Notes: generated by a model not told the origin, from the letters alone. 64,000 nucleotides of DNA from Paraprevotella xylaniphila YIT 11841 (GCF_000205165.1 NZ_GL883867.1:62001-126000); one strand, 5' to 3'; shown: positions 6,826 through 17,763, counted from the first letter of the stretch. Numbers and translations are program-made.

Positions 6826-9471
6826 ATGAAAAAACAAGTACTTTTTGCAATGCTTCTCATGGCGGCATGCTGCGAAAAAGCAAGTCCGAGAAACGTCACC
6901 GTAGACTTTCCTGTCTCTCTAAACGAAAACGGGGAACTTTCCGAAGGGACAATTTCAGAAGACAGGTTCGACAACGACAACATTGAAGGATGGGACATTG
7001 AAGGAAAATGTAAAACATCCAACGGGGTTGTGGAATTCTATGAGAACGCATTCGATTTCCATCAGACACGGACTGGGCTATCGAACGGATGGTATCAAAT
7101 CACAGTCAATGCTTTCGGGCGAGACAGAAATTCGGATGGCGGAACGGCCCACCGAGACCGGAACGAAAGCCTGTTATGGGAAATCTATGGAAATGATTAC
7201 GCACTTCCGGTCAAAAGCCTATATGAAGAAACAGGAAGCACCGGAAGCGACAACGGGCAATATCCGTTCACCACAGCTGAAGCCAACCAAAACTTCGAGA
7301 ATGGCCGATATGGCAACACGGTCAACGTATTGGTGACTGACGGAACGTTGGATTTCGGAATAAGAGGGAAAGAAGGCGGTCTGGGCCGATGGTGCTGTTT
7401 CGACAATTTCAAACTGACATATATAGGTAATGACTTGTCAGCTCTCTATCAGGCTATGGCAGAAGAAGCTTTAAAAAATGCTGGAAAAATAAGCCAACCC
7501 TACAAAGACAAAGTGAAAAAAACAATGGACGAGACAAGCCCTTCCGACGAAACGGAAGTCCCAAAGGCCATAAGCACGCTCAACCAAACTATGCTCGAAT
7601 ACATTGACATGCACAACGCGTTGGCAGAAGCCCATTCCAAAGAAACCTTTGAAAAGGGTAAACTGCTTTTGTCCATTTCCAAGTCTACCGACGAAGCCCG
7701 TACGGATTTGGAATCATCCTTGTCCACCGGCCAGGAAAACCTTGAGCAAGCAATAAGCCCGGACGAGGCACGCATGGCACAGCTGCAAATGGAAGAAAGC
7801 ATACAAGGATTCCTTCACGCTTCGCTCCCACGGAATGTGAAAACAGACGTGACAGCCATACTGAAAGACGCCGAATGCCAAAACGATGCAGCCCGATATT
7901 GGAACCGGAGCGGAAAGGCTGACGGATACGTGGAAGACATCCCGGCCTTCAAAAATGACCTTTACGACGGGAAAGGTATATCATACTGGAACTCCGGACC
8001 CGAGGACAACCGCATGCTCGTCTGGCAAGAAACGCAACCCATCCGCCCGGGAAAATACCGTTTCACGGCTTATGCAGCCGGAGGCACATGGAGCGGCGGG
8101 AACGTCAATTCGGGCAACAACGGGGGCTTATACCTCTTCATCAACGACCAAAGCGTGGAAATTACCACGGAGACCTTCGGAGTTTACTCCGTGGAAGCAG
8201 AAATTCCATCGAATGAAACGAATATAACAGTCGGGCTCAAGGCAGGCGACCACAACACCGTGACATGGGCTATCTTGGCCCAAACCCATTTGGAATATTT
8301 AGGGACATCGGACATCACGTCTACTTTCCTCAAAGACGCAGCCTGCCAAGACGGTACGAACAGATATTGGGAACGCAGCGGCAGTGCTTCCGGATACATC
8401 GAAAATATCCCTGCCTTCCACAGCGCAGCATACAACGGAGCCGGTGTCTCCTACTGGACAGGGGCCCCGGAAACCGGCAAGAACCTGATTTGGCAGAAAA
8501 CACAAGCCGTCCTTCCCGGAAAATACAGGTTCTCTGCTTTCGCAGCAGGATGCGTGTGGGGGAACAAAAACCAGAATTTGGGATACGACGGAGAGCTTTA
8601 CTTGTTCATCAACGGCCAAAAAACGGCACTCACATCAAGTACTTTCAACCGTTATACCGTGGAAATCGAAATATCCTCAGAAGGAACAGAATTGACCGTC
8701 GGCCTCCAAGCCGGAGAGAAGAACACTGCCACTTGGGCAATTATTGCCCAGACCCGACTGGAATACTTAGGTAATGAAGCCATCCTGAAAGAGACCGACA
8801 CGCAATACGGCATAGCAAAAGACACTTATGCCAACGTCGTGTTAGAACGTTCCTTAGTTTCCGGAAAATGGAACACGTTCTGCGTACCTTTCGACATGAC
8901 TGCCGGGCAAGTCGCCGAAAACGGACTGGGCGAAGTGAGACGACTGGTTGAAGCCACACAACAAGACGGCAACATCGTCCTCCGGTTTGACAAGGCAGAA
9001 ACGATAGAGGCAGGCCAACCTTACCTCGTACGCCCCACCGGAAACGTGACCGAAATCAAAGCCGACGAAGTATACCTCCACGCCGGACAACCGAACAGCT
9101 CTACAGTGGACGGCGTCTCGATGACCGGAAACTATGCGGCCACCACGATTCCACAAGGGGCTTACTTCATCAACGACGACAAGTTCTATTTGGCCGACAC
9201 GGATAAGGTGAATCTGAAAGGCTTCCGCGCATATATCAACGCGGACCAGACTACGGCCATGGCAGGCGTCAACCGCCTGCTCATCGACATCGACGGCAAG
9301 GTGACCAACATAGAAGAAATAACGTCCGACGGTACAAAAGACAGTAAAGAACTTGTAGACGTGTATACCATAAACGGCATAAAAATAAAAAACGACATGA
9401 AAAGAGCCGATGCCCTCGAAGGGTTGGAACACGGTATCTACATCATAGACGGAGAAAAAATAATCAAATAA
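6826..9471 (+). CDS. Large secreted repeat protein with T9SS-type C-terminal tail
   Basis: About 881 residues. A signal peptide (MKKQVLFAMLLMAACC) starts at the ATG at 6826; the in-frame ATG at 6802 would overlap the inverted repeat and put extra residues before the signal. An alpha-helical stretch follows an N-terminal domain (codons from about 7440 to 7850). Then come two tandem copies of a domain of about 150 residues (7855-8310 and 8320-8775) sharing LKDA-CQ, RYW-RSG, GY-E-IPAF, SYW and PGKYRF; they look like beta-sandwich, carbohydrate-binding-type modules. The end, with VYTINGIKIKN and LEHGIYIIDGEKIIK, is like Por-secretion tails. Surface display is inferred; function is unknown. Confidence 0.75.
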   Translation: MKKQVLFAMLLMAACCEKASPRNVTVDFPVSLNENGELSEGTISEDRFDNDNIEGWDIEGKCKTSNGVVEFYENAFDFHQTRTGLSNGWYQITVNAFGRDRNSDGGTAHRDRNESLLWEIYGNDYALPVKSLYEETGSTGSDNGQYPFTTAEANQNFENGRYGNTVNVLVTDGTLDFGIRGKEGGLGRWCCFDNFKLTYIGNDLSALYQAMAEEALKNAGKISQPYKDKVKKTMDETSPSDETEVPKAISTLNQTMLEYIDMHNALAEAHSKETFEKGKLLLSISKSTDEARTDLESSLSTGQENLEQAISPDEARMAQLQMEESIQGFLHASLPRNVKTDVTAILKDAECQNDAARYWNRSGKADGYVEDIPAFKNDLYDGKGISYWNSGPEDNRMLVWQETQPIRPGKYRFTAYAAGGTWSGGNVNSGNNGGLYLFINDQSVEITTETFGVYSVEAEIPSNETNITVGLKAGDHNTVTWAILAQTHLEYLGTSDITSTFLKDAACQDGTNRYWERSGSASGYIENIPAFHSAAYNGAGVSYWTGAPETGKNLIWQKTQAVLPGKYRFSAFAAGCVWGNKNQNLGYDGELYLFINGQKTALTSSTFNRYTVEIEISSEGTELTVGLQAGEKNTATWAIIAQTRLEYLGNEAILKETDTQYGIAKDTYANVVLERSLVSGKWNTFCVPFDMTAGQVAENGLGEVRRLVEATQQDGNIVLRFDKAETIEAGQPYLVRPTGNVTEIKADEVYLHAGQPNSSTVDGVSMTGNYAATTIPQGAYFINDDKFYLADTDKVNLKGFRAYINADQTTAMAGVNRLLIDIDGKVTNIEEITSDGTKDSKELVDVYTINGIKIKNDMKRADALEGLEHGIYIIDGEKIIK

Positions 9472-9498
9472 AAAAACGTATAATAAACAAACAAAACA

Positions 9499-9684
9499 AT
9501 GGAAAAGAAAATATATGAAATGCCCCACGTGAAAGCTGTGAAAATGGAATCAAACGGTATGATGGCTTGTAGCGGAATAAATGGCACCGGTGACGGTGTA
9601 GACCTCGATTTCGGAGGCAAAGCGTCCGATAGCGGTATCAGCGATGCTTATTCCAACCGAAACAACGGTTGGGAACTCTGGTAA
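9499..9684 (+). CDS. Small 61-residue protein, unknown function
   Basis: It begins MEKKIYEMPHVKAVKMESNG and continues MMACSGINGTGDGVDLDFGG. It is rich in Gly, Asp and Asn and has no signal peptide or membrane helix. Bacteroidales genomes often carry short proteins of this shape (M-x-K-x-Y-x-x-P-x-V then an M-A-x-SG turn). It starts 27 bases after the T9SS-tailed protein and is followed directly by a terminator, so both genes probably share a transcript. Whether it is a secreted peptide, a modified-peptide precursor or a chaperone-like partner cannot be told. Confidence 0.7.
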   Translation: MEKKIYEMPHVKAVKMESNGMMACSGINGTGDGVDLDFGGKASDSGISDAYSNRNNGWELW

Positions 9685-9712
9685 TCCGCTTCTTTAAGCA
9701 CAATCCCCCCAA

Positions 9713-9755
9713 AAGGCTGCCCTACGCACCCGTGTAGCGGCAGCCTTCTTCTTTT
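9713..9755 (+). terminator. Intrinsic terminator after the small protein
   Basis: AAGGCTGCC (9713-9721) pairs with GGCAGCCTT (9739-9747); inner bases CTAC/GTAG extend the stem. A T-rich tail CTTCTTTT follows. Confidence 0.85.
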
Positions 9756-10271
9756 ACTATATTTTTACAGTGCAATCTTCAAAACGGCTCCAAAATCGAA
9801 TATTCGCGCCCATCCCGGATGCCGGAAGAAAATACGCCATCCACGCGAACCGACGGGAATACAAAAGGAAAGCTTGTAACCGCCTTCCGGTGACATCCAT
9901 CCCCTCAGCCTCCGCAGAACCGGGCGACGGCACTTCAGCCGTGACACAAAAAACAAAGAAATAAAGCGCATCATGCTCTTTCGTTTTTGCATGCAAAGTT
10001 CATTCAAATAGCGAAAAACGGAGGCTAAAATCCGGCTTCAAACCCTCAAAAACACAGTTTGGAACACTTTGATTTTTCAATCTCAGGAGAACGTTTTTTC
10101 GTTTGGCTTAGATTGATTTTCCGTTCTGCGCCAAACAATCGGGAAATTTCCTCGGAAAAACGGGGAAAAATCCCCTAAAATGCCCCCGAAATACCGCATC
10201 TTCCCCCACCTTTCCCGGATTTGAGCATACAGATAAGAGCTGTTTTACTGGTTTTCAGCCTATCAAAACAC
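9756..10271. other. Gene-free stretch
   Basis: About 500 bases between two converging terminators. I see no convincing coding frame. The only structured item is the dispersed repeat copy at 10071-10127. AT-rich runs and short inverted repeats (GGGG...CCCC near 10164) are not strong enough to call. Confidence 0.6.
10071..10127 (+). repeat. Dispersed intergenic repeat, copy A
   Basis: This 57-base stretch aligns without gaps to the reverse complement of 26547-26603. Shared blocks are TCAATCTCAGGAGAA, TCGTTTGGC and CCGTTCT. Both copies lie in gene-free stretches and also have a nearby TTCTGCGCCAAA block, so this is probably a small repeated, non-coding element. Confidence 0.65.
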
Positions 10272-10300
10272 AAAAAAAAGCGGACAAACATCCGCTTTTT
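10272..10300 (-). terminator. Intrinsic terminator of gltX-waaA
   Basis: The minus strand reads AAAAAGCGGA, six-base loop, TCCGCTTTTT with a further T run. It is 29 bases after the waaA stop codon. Confidence 0.9.
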
Positions 10301-10328
10301 CCGACTTATATCTTATATAACTGGCCTT

Positions 10329-11549
10329 TCAGAACTTCACACTATCGAAAATCAGATCCGACGCTCCGGCATTCCGCTCGATATACTGTCCGGCAATTCG
10401 TCCCCGCTCCGCCAAGAACTTCCCGTCGGAAAGCAGACGGTCCATCGTCCGCGTGAACGTGTCCGCATCCGTCACCTCCAAACAACCGCCCTCGCGCAAC
10501 AAATCCTGCGCCTCACGGAACTTGCGGTTGTTCGGGCCGATAAGCACGGGCACGCCATATACCGCTGCCTCGGGCACGTTATGGATGCCCACGCCGAAAC
10601 CGCCGCCCACGTAGGCCATCTCGCCGTAACGATAGATAGACGAAAGCAAACCGTAACCGTCGATAATCAAGCAATCGGCACGGGCGGCACTTTCTTCCGT
10701 GACACGGGAATAACGCGCAAACGGACGGCGCAACTTTCCCTCTATCTCCTTCAAATGGTCTTCACTGACCACATGGGGCGCCAACACCAGTTTCATTTCC
10801 GGATGAGCGTTGAAGTAAGGAATAATCAAATCCTCATCCGGTGCCCATGAGCTTCCGGCCACCAACACCTTGGCATCTTGCTTGAAAGCTTTCACCAACG
10901 ACAAATCCTTGGCCTGCCGGCAAATGTCCAACACACGGTCGAAACGCGTGTCTCCGGCCACGGTGACGTTCGTGATGCCCTTGCGTGCTAACAATTCGCG
11001 CGAAGCTTCGTTTTGCACGAAGAAATGGGTCACACAACGCAACACATCGCTGTAACTGCGCCCGTACCAACGGAAAAACACTTGGTTCTCACGGAAAATA
11101 CTGCTCACGCTGTACACCGGAATCTGACGACGGCGGCAAGCATGCAGGTAATTGTTCCAAAACTCATATTTGATGAAGAACGCCATACGCGGACGGGCCA
11201 ACCGCAAAAAGCTGCGCACATTGCCCGGCGTGTCGAACGGAAGATAACACACCACGTCCGCCCCTTCGTAATCCTTGCGCACCTCATACCCCGAAGGAGA
11301 AAAGAAAGTAAGCAAAATCTTATATTCCGGATGCTCACGGCGCAACCGTTCCATCAGGGGGCGTCCCTGCTCAAATTCACCCAACGAGGCCGCATGGAAC
11401 CAGACATACATTTCTTCCCTGCGGATTCTTTTCCGTAAAATACGGAATGTGTTCCATTGCCCCTTCACCATCAGCCGGGCCTTCTTATGGAAAGGCGAGA
11501 CCAACACGATGGCCAAGGCATACAGATAAAGCGCAACCGAATATATCAT
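10329..11549 (-). CDS. waaA: 3-deoxy-D-manno-octulosonic acid (Kdo) transferase
   Basis: Transfers Kdo from CMP-Kdo to lipid IVA at the inner face of the cytoplasmic membrane, in lipid A-core synthesis. The 406 residues show an N-terminal membrane anchor ([19 protein letters not shown]), the family stretch [27 protein letters not shown] and the GT-B C-terminal part with [19 protein letters not shown] and a [22 protein letters not shown] donor-binding segment (split here by eye). It overlaps the gltX stop by four bases (ATGA), so the two are translationally coupled. Confidence 0.93.
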   Translation of the reverse strand: MIYSVALYLYALAIVLVSPFHKKARLMVKGQWNTFRILRKRIRREEMYVWFHAASLGEFEQGRPLMERLRREHPEYKILLTFFSPSGYEVRKDYEGADVVCYLPFDTPGNVRSFLRLARPRMAFFIKYEFWNNYLHACRRRQIPVYSVSSIFRENQVFFRWYGRSYSDVLRCVTHFFVQNEASRELLARKGITNVTVAGDTRFDRVLDICRQAKDLSLVKAFKQDAKVLVAGSSWAPDEDLIIPYFNAHPEMKLVLAPHVVSEDHLKEIEGKLRRPFARYSRVTEESAARADCLIIDGYGLLSSIYRYGEMAYVGGGFGVGIHNVPEAAVYGVPVLIGPNNRKFREAQDLLREGGCLEVTDADTFTRTMDRLLSDGKFLAERGRIAGQYIERNAGASDLIFDSVKF

Positions 11550-13063
11550 TTCAGGACATCTATGGCTTTGCGCATTCTACGTAATGTTTCCTCTTTCCCG
11601 AGGAAAGCTGAAAGCTCATACATGTCGGGGCCCTTCCCTGTGCCCACCAAGGCCACGCGCCAAGGGTTCCACGGTTTCTTGCCAGTCTCTTCTGCCCAAC
11701 GGTCTACGGCCGCTTTCTGTCCCTCTACCGAGAAATCATCCAGGCCTTCCAGCAATGCGGTCAGTTCGACCATGTCGGCCGCCGCCGTTTCCGTCCAGTT
11801 CTTCCGCACGAACTTGTCTTCGCGGCTGTAAGTTTCCGGGGCAATGAAGAAAAAGTCGCAAAGGGGCCACAGTTCTTTGATGAAATTGATTTTCTTCATC
11901 TTCATCATGCCCACCACGGCTTCCACGCGTTCCATAGGTGCTTCTATCCCGTTCTCGCGCAGTATCTTGTCGAAAGCGGGAGCCAATTCCTTGTTGTCCT
12001 TCATCAGGATATACTCGCGGTTGAACCACAAGCCCTTCACGTAATCGAACTTGGCACCGGCCTTGCTGCATTTGGTGATGTCGAAAAGCTTCACCAACTC
12101 GTCCAACGACATGATTTCCTGGTCGGTTCCCGGGTTCCAGCCCAACAAGGCCAGGAAATTGATGACTGCTTCGGGCAGGTAGCCGCTCTCACGATAGCCA
12201 GAGGACACCTCGCCCGTCTTGGGGTCGTGCCATTCGAGAGGGAAAACCGGAAAACCGAGACGGTCGCCGTCGCGTTTGCTCAATTTCCCCTTCCCGTCGG
12301 GCTTGAGCAACAGAGGCAAATGGGCGAACTTCGGCATCGTGTCCGCCCACCCGAACGCACGGTAAAGCAGGACGTGCAGCGGGGCAGAGGGCAACCATTC
12401 TTCACCGCGAATCACGTGGGTCACCTCCATCAGATGGTCGTCTACGATGTTGGCCAGATGGTAGGTCGGCAATTCGTCGGCACTCTTGTAAAGCACCTTA
12501 TCGTCGAGAATGGAAGAGTTGATGACCACATCGCCGCGAATCATGTCGTCCACATGGATGTCCTCGCCCGGCTCTATCTTGAACCGGACGACGTACTGCC
12601 GGCCTTCGGCCAACAGACGTTCCACCTCATCCGCAGGCAGCGACAATGAGTTACGCATCATGCCGCGCGTAGAGGCGTCATACTGGAAATTCTGGATTTC
12701 CTGACGCTTGGCCTCCAGTTCTTCCGGCGTATCGAAAGCGATATAAGCCTTACCGGCATCCAACAACTCCTGCACGTATTTCTTGTAAATGTCCCGGCGT
12801 TCCGACTGGCGGTAAGGACCATGCTCCCCACCGAAGCTTACCCCTTCGTCGAAAGGAATGCCGAGCCAACGGAAAGATTCCAAAATGTATTCTTCCGCTC
12901 CCGGGACAAACCGGTTGGAGTCTGTATCCTCGATACGGAAAATGAACTCACCGCCATGCTGGCGCGCAAAAAGATAATTGTATAAAGCCGTACGTACACC
13001 GCCTATATGCAAGGCTCCCGTGGGACTGGGAGCGAAACGAACCCTTACTTTTCTCTGTGTCAT
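11546..13063 (-). CDS. gltX: Glutamyl-tRNA synthetase
   Basis: Class I aminoacyl-tRNA synthetase charging tRNA-Glu. The HIGH-type motif is in [15 protein letters not shown] near the N-terminus and the KMSKS-type motif is GKLSKRDGD near residue 265. The length of 505 is normal. The C-terminal helical anticodon-binding domain is complete ([20 protein letters not shown]). First gene of gltX-waaA; a -7 box TATTTTTG lies at 13086-13093, about 25 bases upstream. Confidence 0.95.
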   Translation of the reverse strand: MTQRKVRVRFAPSPTGALHIGGVRTALYNYLFARQHGGEFIFRIEDTDSNRFVPGAEEYILESFRWLGIPFDEGVSFGGEHGPYRQSERRDIYKKYVQELLDAGKAYIAFDTPEELEAKRQEIQNFQYDASTRGMMRNSLSLPADEVERLLAEGRQYVVRFKIEPGEDIHVDDMIRGDVVINSSILDDKVLYKSADELPTYHLANIVDDHLMEVTHVIRGEEWLPSAPLHVLLYRAFGWADTMPKFAHLPLLLKPDGKGKLSKRDGDRLGFPVFPLEWHDPKTGEVSSGYRESGYLPEAVINFLALLGWNPGTDQEIMSLDELVKLFDITKCSKAGAKFDYVKGLWFNREYILMKDNKELAPAFDKILRENGIEAPMERVEAVVGMMKMKKINFIKELWPLCDFFFIAPETYSREDKFVRKNWTETAAADMVELTALLEGLDDFSVEGQKAAVDRWAEETGKKPWNPWRVALVGTGKGPDMYELSAFLGKEETLRRMRKAIDVLK

Positions 13064-13085
13064 AACAACATTTGTGAATATTGTG

Positions 13086-13093
13086 CAAAAATA
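13086..13093 (-). promoter_or_regulatory. -7 element of the gltX promoter
   Basis: The minus strand reads TATTTTTG, an exact TAnnTTTG box, 22 bases before the gltX ATG; the start site would leave a short leader. Confidence 0.6.
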
Positions 13094-13160
13094 CTACTTT
13101 TTATTTAAACGCCCCGTATTTTTTTCGTATTTTCGCCCTATATAAAATACGGAAAAAGAG

Positions 13161-15224
13161 ATGAACAGACATAACCAACAGAACAGCCTTACCCCGAAGG
13201 CTTTGATTTATAGAATCGTCATCACGGTCACGGCCTTGTTTGTCGTGTGCCTGTACATGCCGCGTGACGAACGTTCGACCTACAAGTTCGACGTGGGCAA
13301 ACCATGGCGTTACAGCCAACTCATCGCAACCTACGACTTCCCGATATACAAAAGTGCGGAAACCATACAAGCGGAACAGGACAGCATATTGCAGTATTAC
13401 GAGCCTTATTTCGCCATCGACGAGACCGTTGGGAAAGCACAGGTAGAAAAGTTCAAGGCCACCATAAACGGACGGAAACCGGCCACCATACCGGCCAATT
13501 ACCTGACGTACGTAGTGAACAAGTTGGAATACATTTACGCCCAAGGAGTCATGAGCACGGAGGATTTCGACCAGATGCACAGGGACGAAGTGGCCTCTAT
13601 CCGCATATTCGCACAGAATGTGGCCAAGGAACAACAGATGCCCAAAATCTTCTCACACAAAACGGCATACGAATACCTCATCGATTTGGGAGAAGACAGC
13701 CTGCAATATGACCGCAGGATATTGCGGAAGTGCAATCTGAGCGACTATATCGTCCCCAACCTGACTTACGACAAGACAAAGTCCGAAGAATCCCGGAAAG
13801 ATTTGCTCGCCTCCCTCTCTTATTCGTCCGGCATGGTCATGAGCGGGCAAAAAATCATAGGACAAGGCGACATCGTGGACAAGGCAACATACGACATCCT
13901 CACTTCTTTGGAAAAAGAATACAACCGGCGAAACACCTCCAAGATGCAATCACACACGGTGCTGCTTGGCCAACTGCTCTATGTGGCACTCATCATCGCC
14001 TGCCTCTCATTGTACTTCAACCAGTTCCGCCGCGACTATCTGGCCAACACGCGCCACATCTTGTTCATAGCCTCCATGCCGGTAATCTACCCCCTGCTCA
14101 CTTCATTCCTCATCAAGCATAACCTGTTCAATGTCTACATCATCCCGTTCGCCATGGCTCCTATTTTCATCCGGGTGTTCATGGATTCCCGGACGGCTTT
14201 TGTGACTCACGTGGCCACGGTGCTCATCAGTGCCATATCCCTGAAATACCCCTACGAATTCATTGCCACGCAGCTTGTAGCAGGCATGGTAGCCATTTAC
14301 AGCCTTCGGGAACTCTCACAACGTTCACAACTTATCCGTTCGGCATTTTATGTCACATTGGCATCCATAGCTTTTTACATGAGCATGGAACTCATTCATG
14401 AAAAAGACTTCGCACGCCTGGAATATGGCATGTATATCTATATTATCATCAACGGTATCCTCTTGTTATTTGCCTACCCGTTGCTGTTCTTGTTCGAAAA
14501 GGTCTTCGGCTTCACCTCTAACGTGACTCTCGTCGAACTGTCCAACACCAACAACGAACTGCTGAAACGGCTCTCGGAAGTGGCTCCGGGCACATTCCAA
14601 CACTCCATGCAAGTGGCGAACCTGGCTACGGAAGTGGCGAATAAAATCGGAGCCAAGGCACTGTTGGTCAGAACTGGAGCCTTATACCACGACATCGGAA
14701 AGATGAACAGTCCTGCCTACTTTACGGAAAACCAGAATAACTTCAATCCTCACGACCGCATCAGTTACGAACAAAGCGCGGCGATTGTTATCAGCCATGT
14801 CAAGGACGGACTCAAACTGGCCGACAAATATAACCTGCCGCAAGTCATAAAGGATTTCATCTCGACGCACCACGGTAAAGGCAAGACCAAATACTTCCTG
14901 ATTTCATACAAGAACCAGCATCCGGACCAAACGGTAGACGAATCCATTTTCACTTACCCCGGCCCGAACCCGTTCACGTTGGAACAGGCCATCTTGATGA
15001 TGGCGGACTCTGTGGAAGCCGCATCAAGGAGCCTGAACGAATACACGGAAGAGAGTATCAGCGCGTTGGTGGATAAAATCGTGGACTGCCAAGTGCAGGA
15101 AGGATTCTTCAAAGACTGCCCCATCACGTTCCACGACATTACCGTGGCCAAAGATGTGTTCAGAGAAAAACTGAAAACCATTTATCACACGCGTATCAGC
15201 TATCCGGAACTGAAAAAGAAATAA
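13161..15224 (+). CDS. 7TM-HD family cyclic-di-AMP phosphodiesterase (PgpH-like)
   Basis: A 687-residue membrane protein. An N-terminal helix (about residues 13-29) anchors an extracytoplasmic 7TMR-HDED domain. Several membrane helices follow (about residues 270-450) before a cytosolic HD domain. The HD motif is seen in HSMQVANLA and ALYHDIGKM, with further metal-binding His in HHGKG. In Firmicutes the PgpH homologue hydrolyses c-di-AMP to pApA; the same activity is inferred here. It diverges from gltX and converges with priA with 10 bases between stop codons. Confidence 0.88.
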   Translation: MNRHNQQNSLTPKALIYRIVITVTALFVVCLYMPRDERSTYKFDVGKPWRYSQLIATYDFPIYKSAETIQAEQDSILQYYEPYFAIDETVGKAQVEKFKATINGRKPATIPANYLTYVVNKLEYIYAQGVMSTEDFDQMHRDEVASIRIFAQNVAKEQQMPKIFSHKTAYEYLIDLGEDSLQYDRRILRKCNLSDYIVPNLTYDKTKSEESRKDLLASLSYSSGMVMSGQKIIGQGDIVDKATYDILTSLEKEYNRRNTSKMQSHTVLLGQLLYVALIIACLSLYFNQFRRDYLANTRHILFIASMPVIYPLLTSFLIKHNLFNVYIIPFAMAPIFIRVFMDSRTAFVTHVATVLISAISLKYPYEFIATQLVAGMVAIYSLRELSQRSQLIRSAFYVTLASIAFYMSMELIHEKDFARLEYGMYIYIIINGILLLFAYPLLFLFEKVFGFTSNVTLVELSNTNNELLKRLSEVAPGTFQHSMQVANLATEVANKIGAKALLVRTGALYHDIGKMNSPAYFTENQNNFNPHDRISYEQSAAIVISHVKDGLKLADKYNLPQVIKDFISTHHGKGKTKYFLISYKNQHPDQTVDESIFTYPGPNPFTLEQAILMMADSVEAASRSLNEYTEESISALVDKIVDCQVQEGFFKDCPITFHDITVAKDVFREKLKTIYHTRISYPELKKK

Positions 15225-15234
15225 AAGCCCGGAC

Positions 15235-17712
15235 TTACACGGGGTCTACGTCATAATAGATTTGGGCACTGCGGTAATCGGAATGTGCCATCAGGCTTTG
15301 GCGGAGATAAAGCAACTGTTCCCGAACCTTGGACAGAGAAGCTCCGGGTTCTATTTTCACTACGATTTTACGGATATAGAGCAATTGGATTCGTGCCACG
15401 GGCGGTGCGTCAGGTCCTAAAATACGGGAACCGAAGACCTGACGCAGACGGCTCCCCATTTCAGCAGCCAGATGGTCGAGCACGTCTGCCCGCTTATGTT
15501 TCATATAGACATAAATCAAACGGCAAAAAGGAGGATATACAAACATCTGACGCTCTTCCATCTGCCCGACGTACAACCCGAAATAGTCATGTCCCGTCAC
15601 TTGACGGATGAGGGGCAAATCCGGACTTTTGGTCTGCAGGATGACACGTCCCTGCCTGCTGCGGCGCCCGGCGCGCCCGGCCACTTGTGCCATCAACTGG
15701 AAGGCGCGCTCGAAGCTCCGGAAGTCCGGGATGTTAAACATGGTGTCGGCATTTAATATGCCGACTACGCTGACCCGCTCGAAATCCAATCCTTTGGTCA
15801 CCATCTGTGTCCCCACAAGCACATCGGTCTTTCCGCTTTGGAAATCCTCCAAGATTCCTTCGTATGACGAACGCGTACGGGTCGTATCCAAGTCCATCCG
15901 GGCCACGGCGGCTTCCGGAAAGACTTGACGTACGGCATCTTCCACCTTTTCCGTACCGAGCCCTCTCTGCACCAGTTCCGTACCTTCACAGGCCGGACAG
16001 CGCACCGGCACGTTACACGTGTAGCCGCAATAGTGGCAAGTCATTTGGTTCAGTCCCTTATGGTACGTCAGGCTGACATCGCAGTTTTTGCACTTGGGCA
16101 CCCAACCGCACGTGTGGCATTCTATCATCGGAGCGTAACCTCGCCGGTTCTGGAACAATATGACCTGTTCCTTGTTTTCCAACGCCCGACGCATCTCTTC
16201 CAACAAACGCGGTGAGAACGGACCGACCATGCGCCTTTTGCGCTGCAGCTCTTTAATATCCACCACCTCGACTTCCGGCAAACGCACCTGCCCGAAACGT
16301 TCGGTCAACTCCACCAATCCGTATTTGCCCATGCGGACGTTATAATAAGTCTCCAACGCCGGAGTTGCCGTACCGAGCAATGTACGGGCACCGTACATCC
16401 GGGCTAACATGATTGCAGCATTCCGGGCATGGTAACGCGGTGCAGGGTCCTGCTGCTTATAAGATTGCTCATGCTCTTCGTCCACAATGACCAACCCCAA
16501 ATGACGGAAAGGCAAGAAGACGGACGAACGAACGCCTACAATAATATCGTAAGGCTGTCCGGACAACTGTTTTTGCCAAATCTCGACACGTTCGGCATCG
16601 GGAAACTTGGAATGGTACACGCCCATACGGTTGCCGAACACACGGTATAGCCTGTCCGTCAACTGGGTGGTCAGCACAATCTCCGGCACCAAGTAAAGCA
16701 CCTGTTTCCCTTCGGCTATCATCTGACGAATCAAATGAATGTAGACCTCGGTCTTTCCGCTCGATGTCACCCCGTGAAGCAAGCATACCGGATGACGGTC
16801 AAAAGCTTCTTCCAACTCTCTGAACGCCTTTGCCTGTGCCTCACTCAAAGGAGAAACACCAAGCGTGTCGGCGACCTCCGTATGCGCCAAACGACCTATC
16901 TCGTATGGATAGGCCTCCAATACGCCTTTCTCCTCCAAGGCACGGCAAATCGCCAGACTGCCGTCGGCTGCTTCCATCAGTGCCTTCCGTCCCACCTCCG
17001 CCAACATCTTCGGGTTACGCAACCGGAAAGCCGTTCCGGCACCTGCCAGTTCTAAATACTTTAATAAAAGGGACTGCTGTTTGGGGGCTCTTCCTAAACC
17101 GTCAAGCAATTCATGAAGTTTCTTTTCGTCAAAATAGGTCTCCGACAAGCGCACATGAACTTCCGTGCGGGGCTTATAGCTCCGTTTGACTTCCTCTTTC
17201 ATGGCAAGGACGCCCTTGTCCATCAAAGACCTTACCACCCGTAGCACCCGAAAATCCTCACATTCTTTTTGAAGTTGTGTCATGGTCGGCTCGGAACGCC
17301 CCGAAACCAAAGTAACGACCCGTTGTTCCCGTTCCGACAAAACGGAATTTCCCGCATATTCACTGTTTACCACCACCTTACTCTCGCTTTCCAGTTTCAT
17401 ACCGGACGGCAGGGCGGCCTTATACACATCCCCCACGGCACAAAGGTAATAGTCCGCCAACCATCTCCAAAAATCCAACTGCACAGGAAGTAAAACGGGA
17501 GCAGGATCAAGTGTCTCCCATACGGCTTTCACGGCATAACCTTGCGGTTGCCGCCCGTGAACTTCCACCACAATAGCCGTATAAAACTTTTTGGCTCCAA
17601 ACGGTACGATAACACGGCAACCCGGCCGTACCGCCTCTTGCCACTCTTCGGGCAAAGCGTATGTATAAGTAGCCGACAAGGGAAGAGGAAGAATGACATC
17701 TACAAATTTCAT
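15235..17712 (-). CDS. priA: Primosomal replication protein N' (PriA helicase)
   Basis: Superfamily 2 DNA helicase that restarts collapsed replication forks. Visible parts are the N-terminal DNA-binding domain (MKFVDVILPLPLSATYTYAL), Walker A GVTSSGKTEVY, Walker B DEEHEQSYKQ, and a zinc region with paired Cys motifs (CHTCGWVPKCKNC, CHYCGY, CPACEG) between the helicase lobes, then GTQMVTKGLDF and QVAGRAGR. The ATG at 17712 is preferred because the family starts with this strand; the reading frame continues 36 bases further upstream without conserved sequence. Confidence 0.94.
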   Translation of the reverse strand: MKFVDVILPLPLSATYTYALPEEWQEAVRPGCRVIVPFGAKKFYTAIVVEVHGRQPQGYAVKAVWETLDPAPVLLPVQLDFWRWLADYYLCAVGDVYKAALPSGMKLESESKVVVNSEYAGNSVLSEREQRVVTLVSGRSEPTMTQLQKECEDFRVLRVVRSLMDKGVLAMKEEVKRSYKPRTEVHVRLSETYFDEKKLHELLDGLGRAPKQQSLLLKYLELAGAGTAFRLRNPKMLAEVGRKALMEAADGSLAICRALEEKGVLEAYPYEIGRLAHTEVADTLGVSPLSEAQAKAFRELEEAFDRHPVCLLHGVTSSGKTEVYIHLIRQMIAEGKQVLYLVPEIVLTTQLTDRLYRVFGNRMGVYHSKFPDAERVEIWQKQLSGQPYDIIVGVRSSVFLPFRHLGLVIVDEEHEQSYKQQDPAPRYHARNAAIMLARMYGARTLLGTATPALETYYNVRMGKYGLVELTERFGQVRLPEVEVVDIKELQRKRRMVGPFSPRLLEEMRRALENKEQVILFQNRRGYAPMIECHTCGWVPKCKNCDVSLTYHKGLNQMTCHYCGYTCNVPVRCPACEGTELVQRGLGTEKVEDAVRQVFPEAAVARMDLDTTRTRSSYEGILEDFQSGKTDVLVGTQMVTKGLDFERVSVVGILNADTMFNIPDFRSFERAFQLMAQVAGRAGRRSRQGRVILQTKSPDLPLIRQVTGHDYFGLYVGQMEERQMFVYPPFCRLIYVYMKHKRADVLDHLAAEMGSRLRQVFGSRILGPDAPPVARIQLLYIRKIVVKIEPGASLSKVREQLLYLRQSLMAHSDYRSAQIYYDVDPV

Positions 17713-17763
17713 ACGAACGGATTTTAATGGACTACAAAAATACGACAAAAGGAGTAAACAGGC

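Noticed and set aside
10221-10850. 209-codon plus-strand frame opposite waaA
   Set aside because: Overlaps the waaA terminator and coding region in antisense; no recognisable protein.
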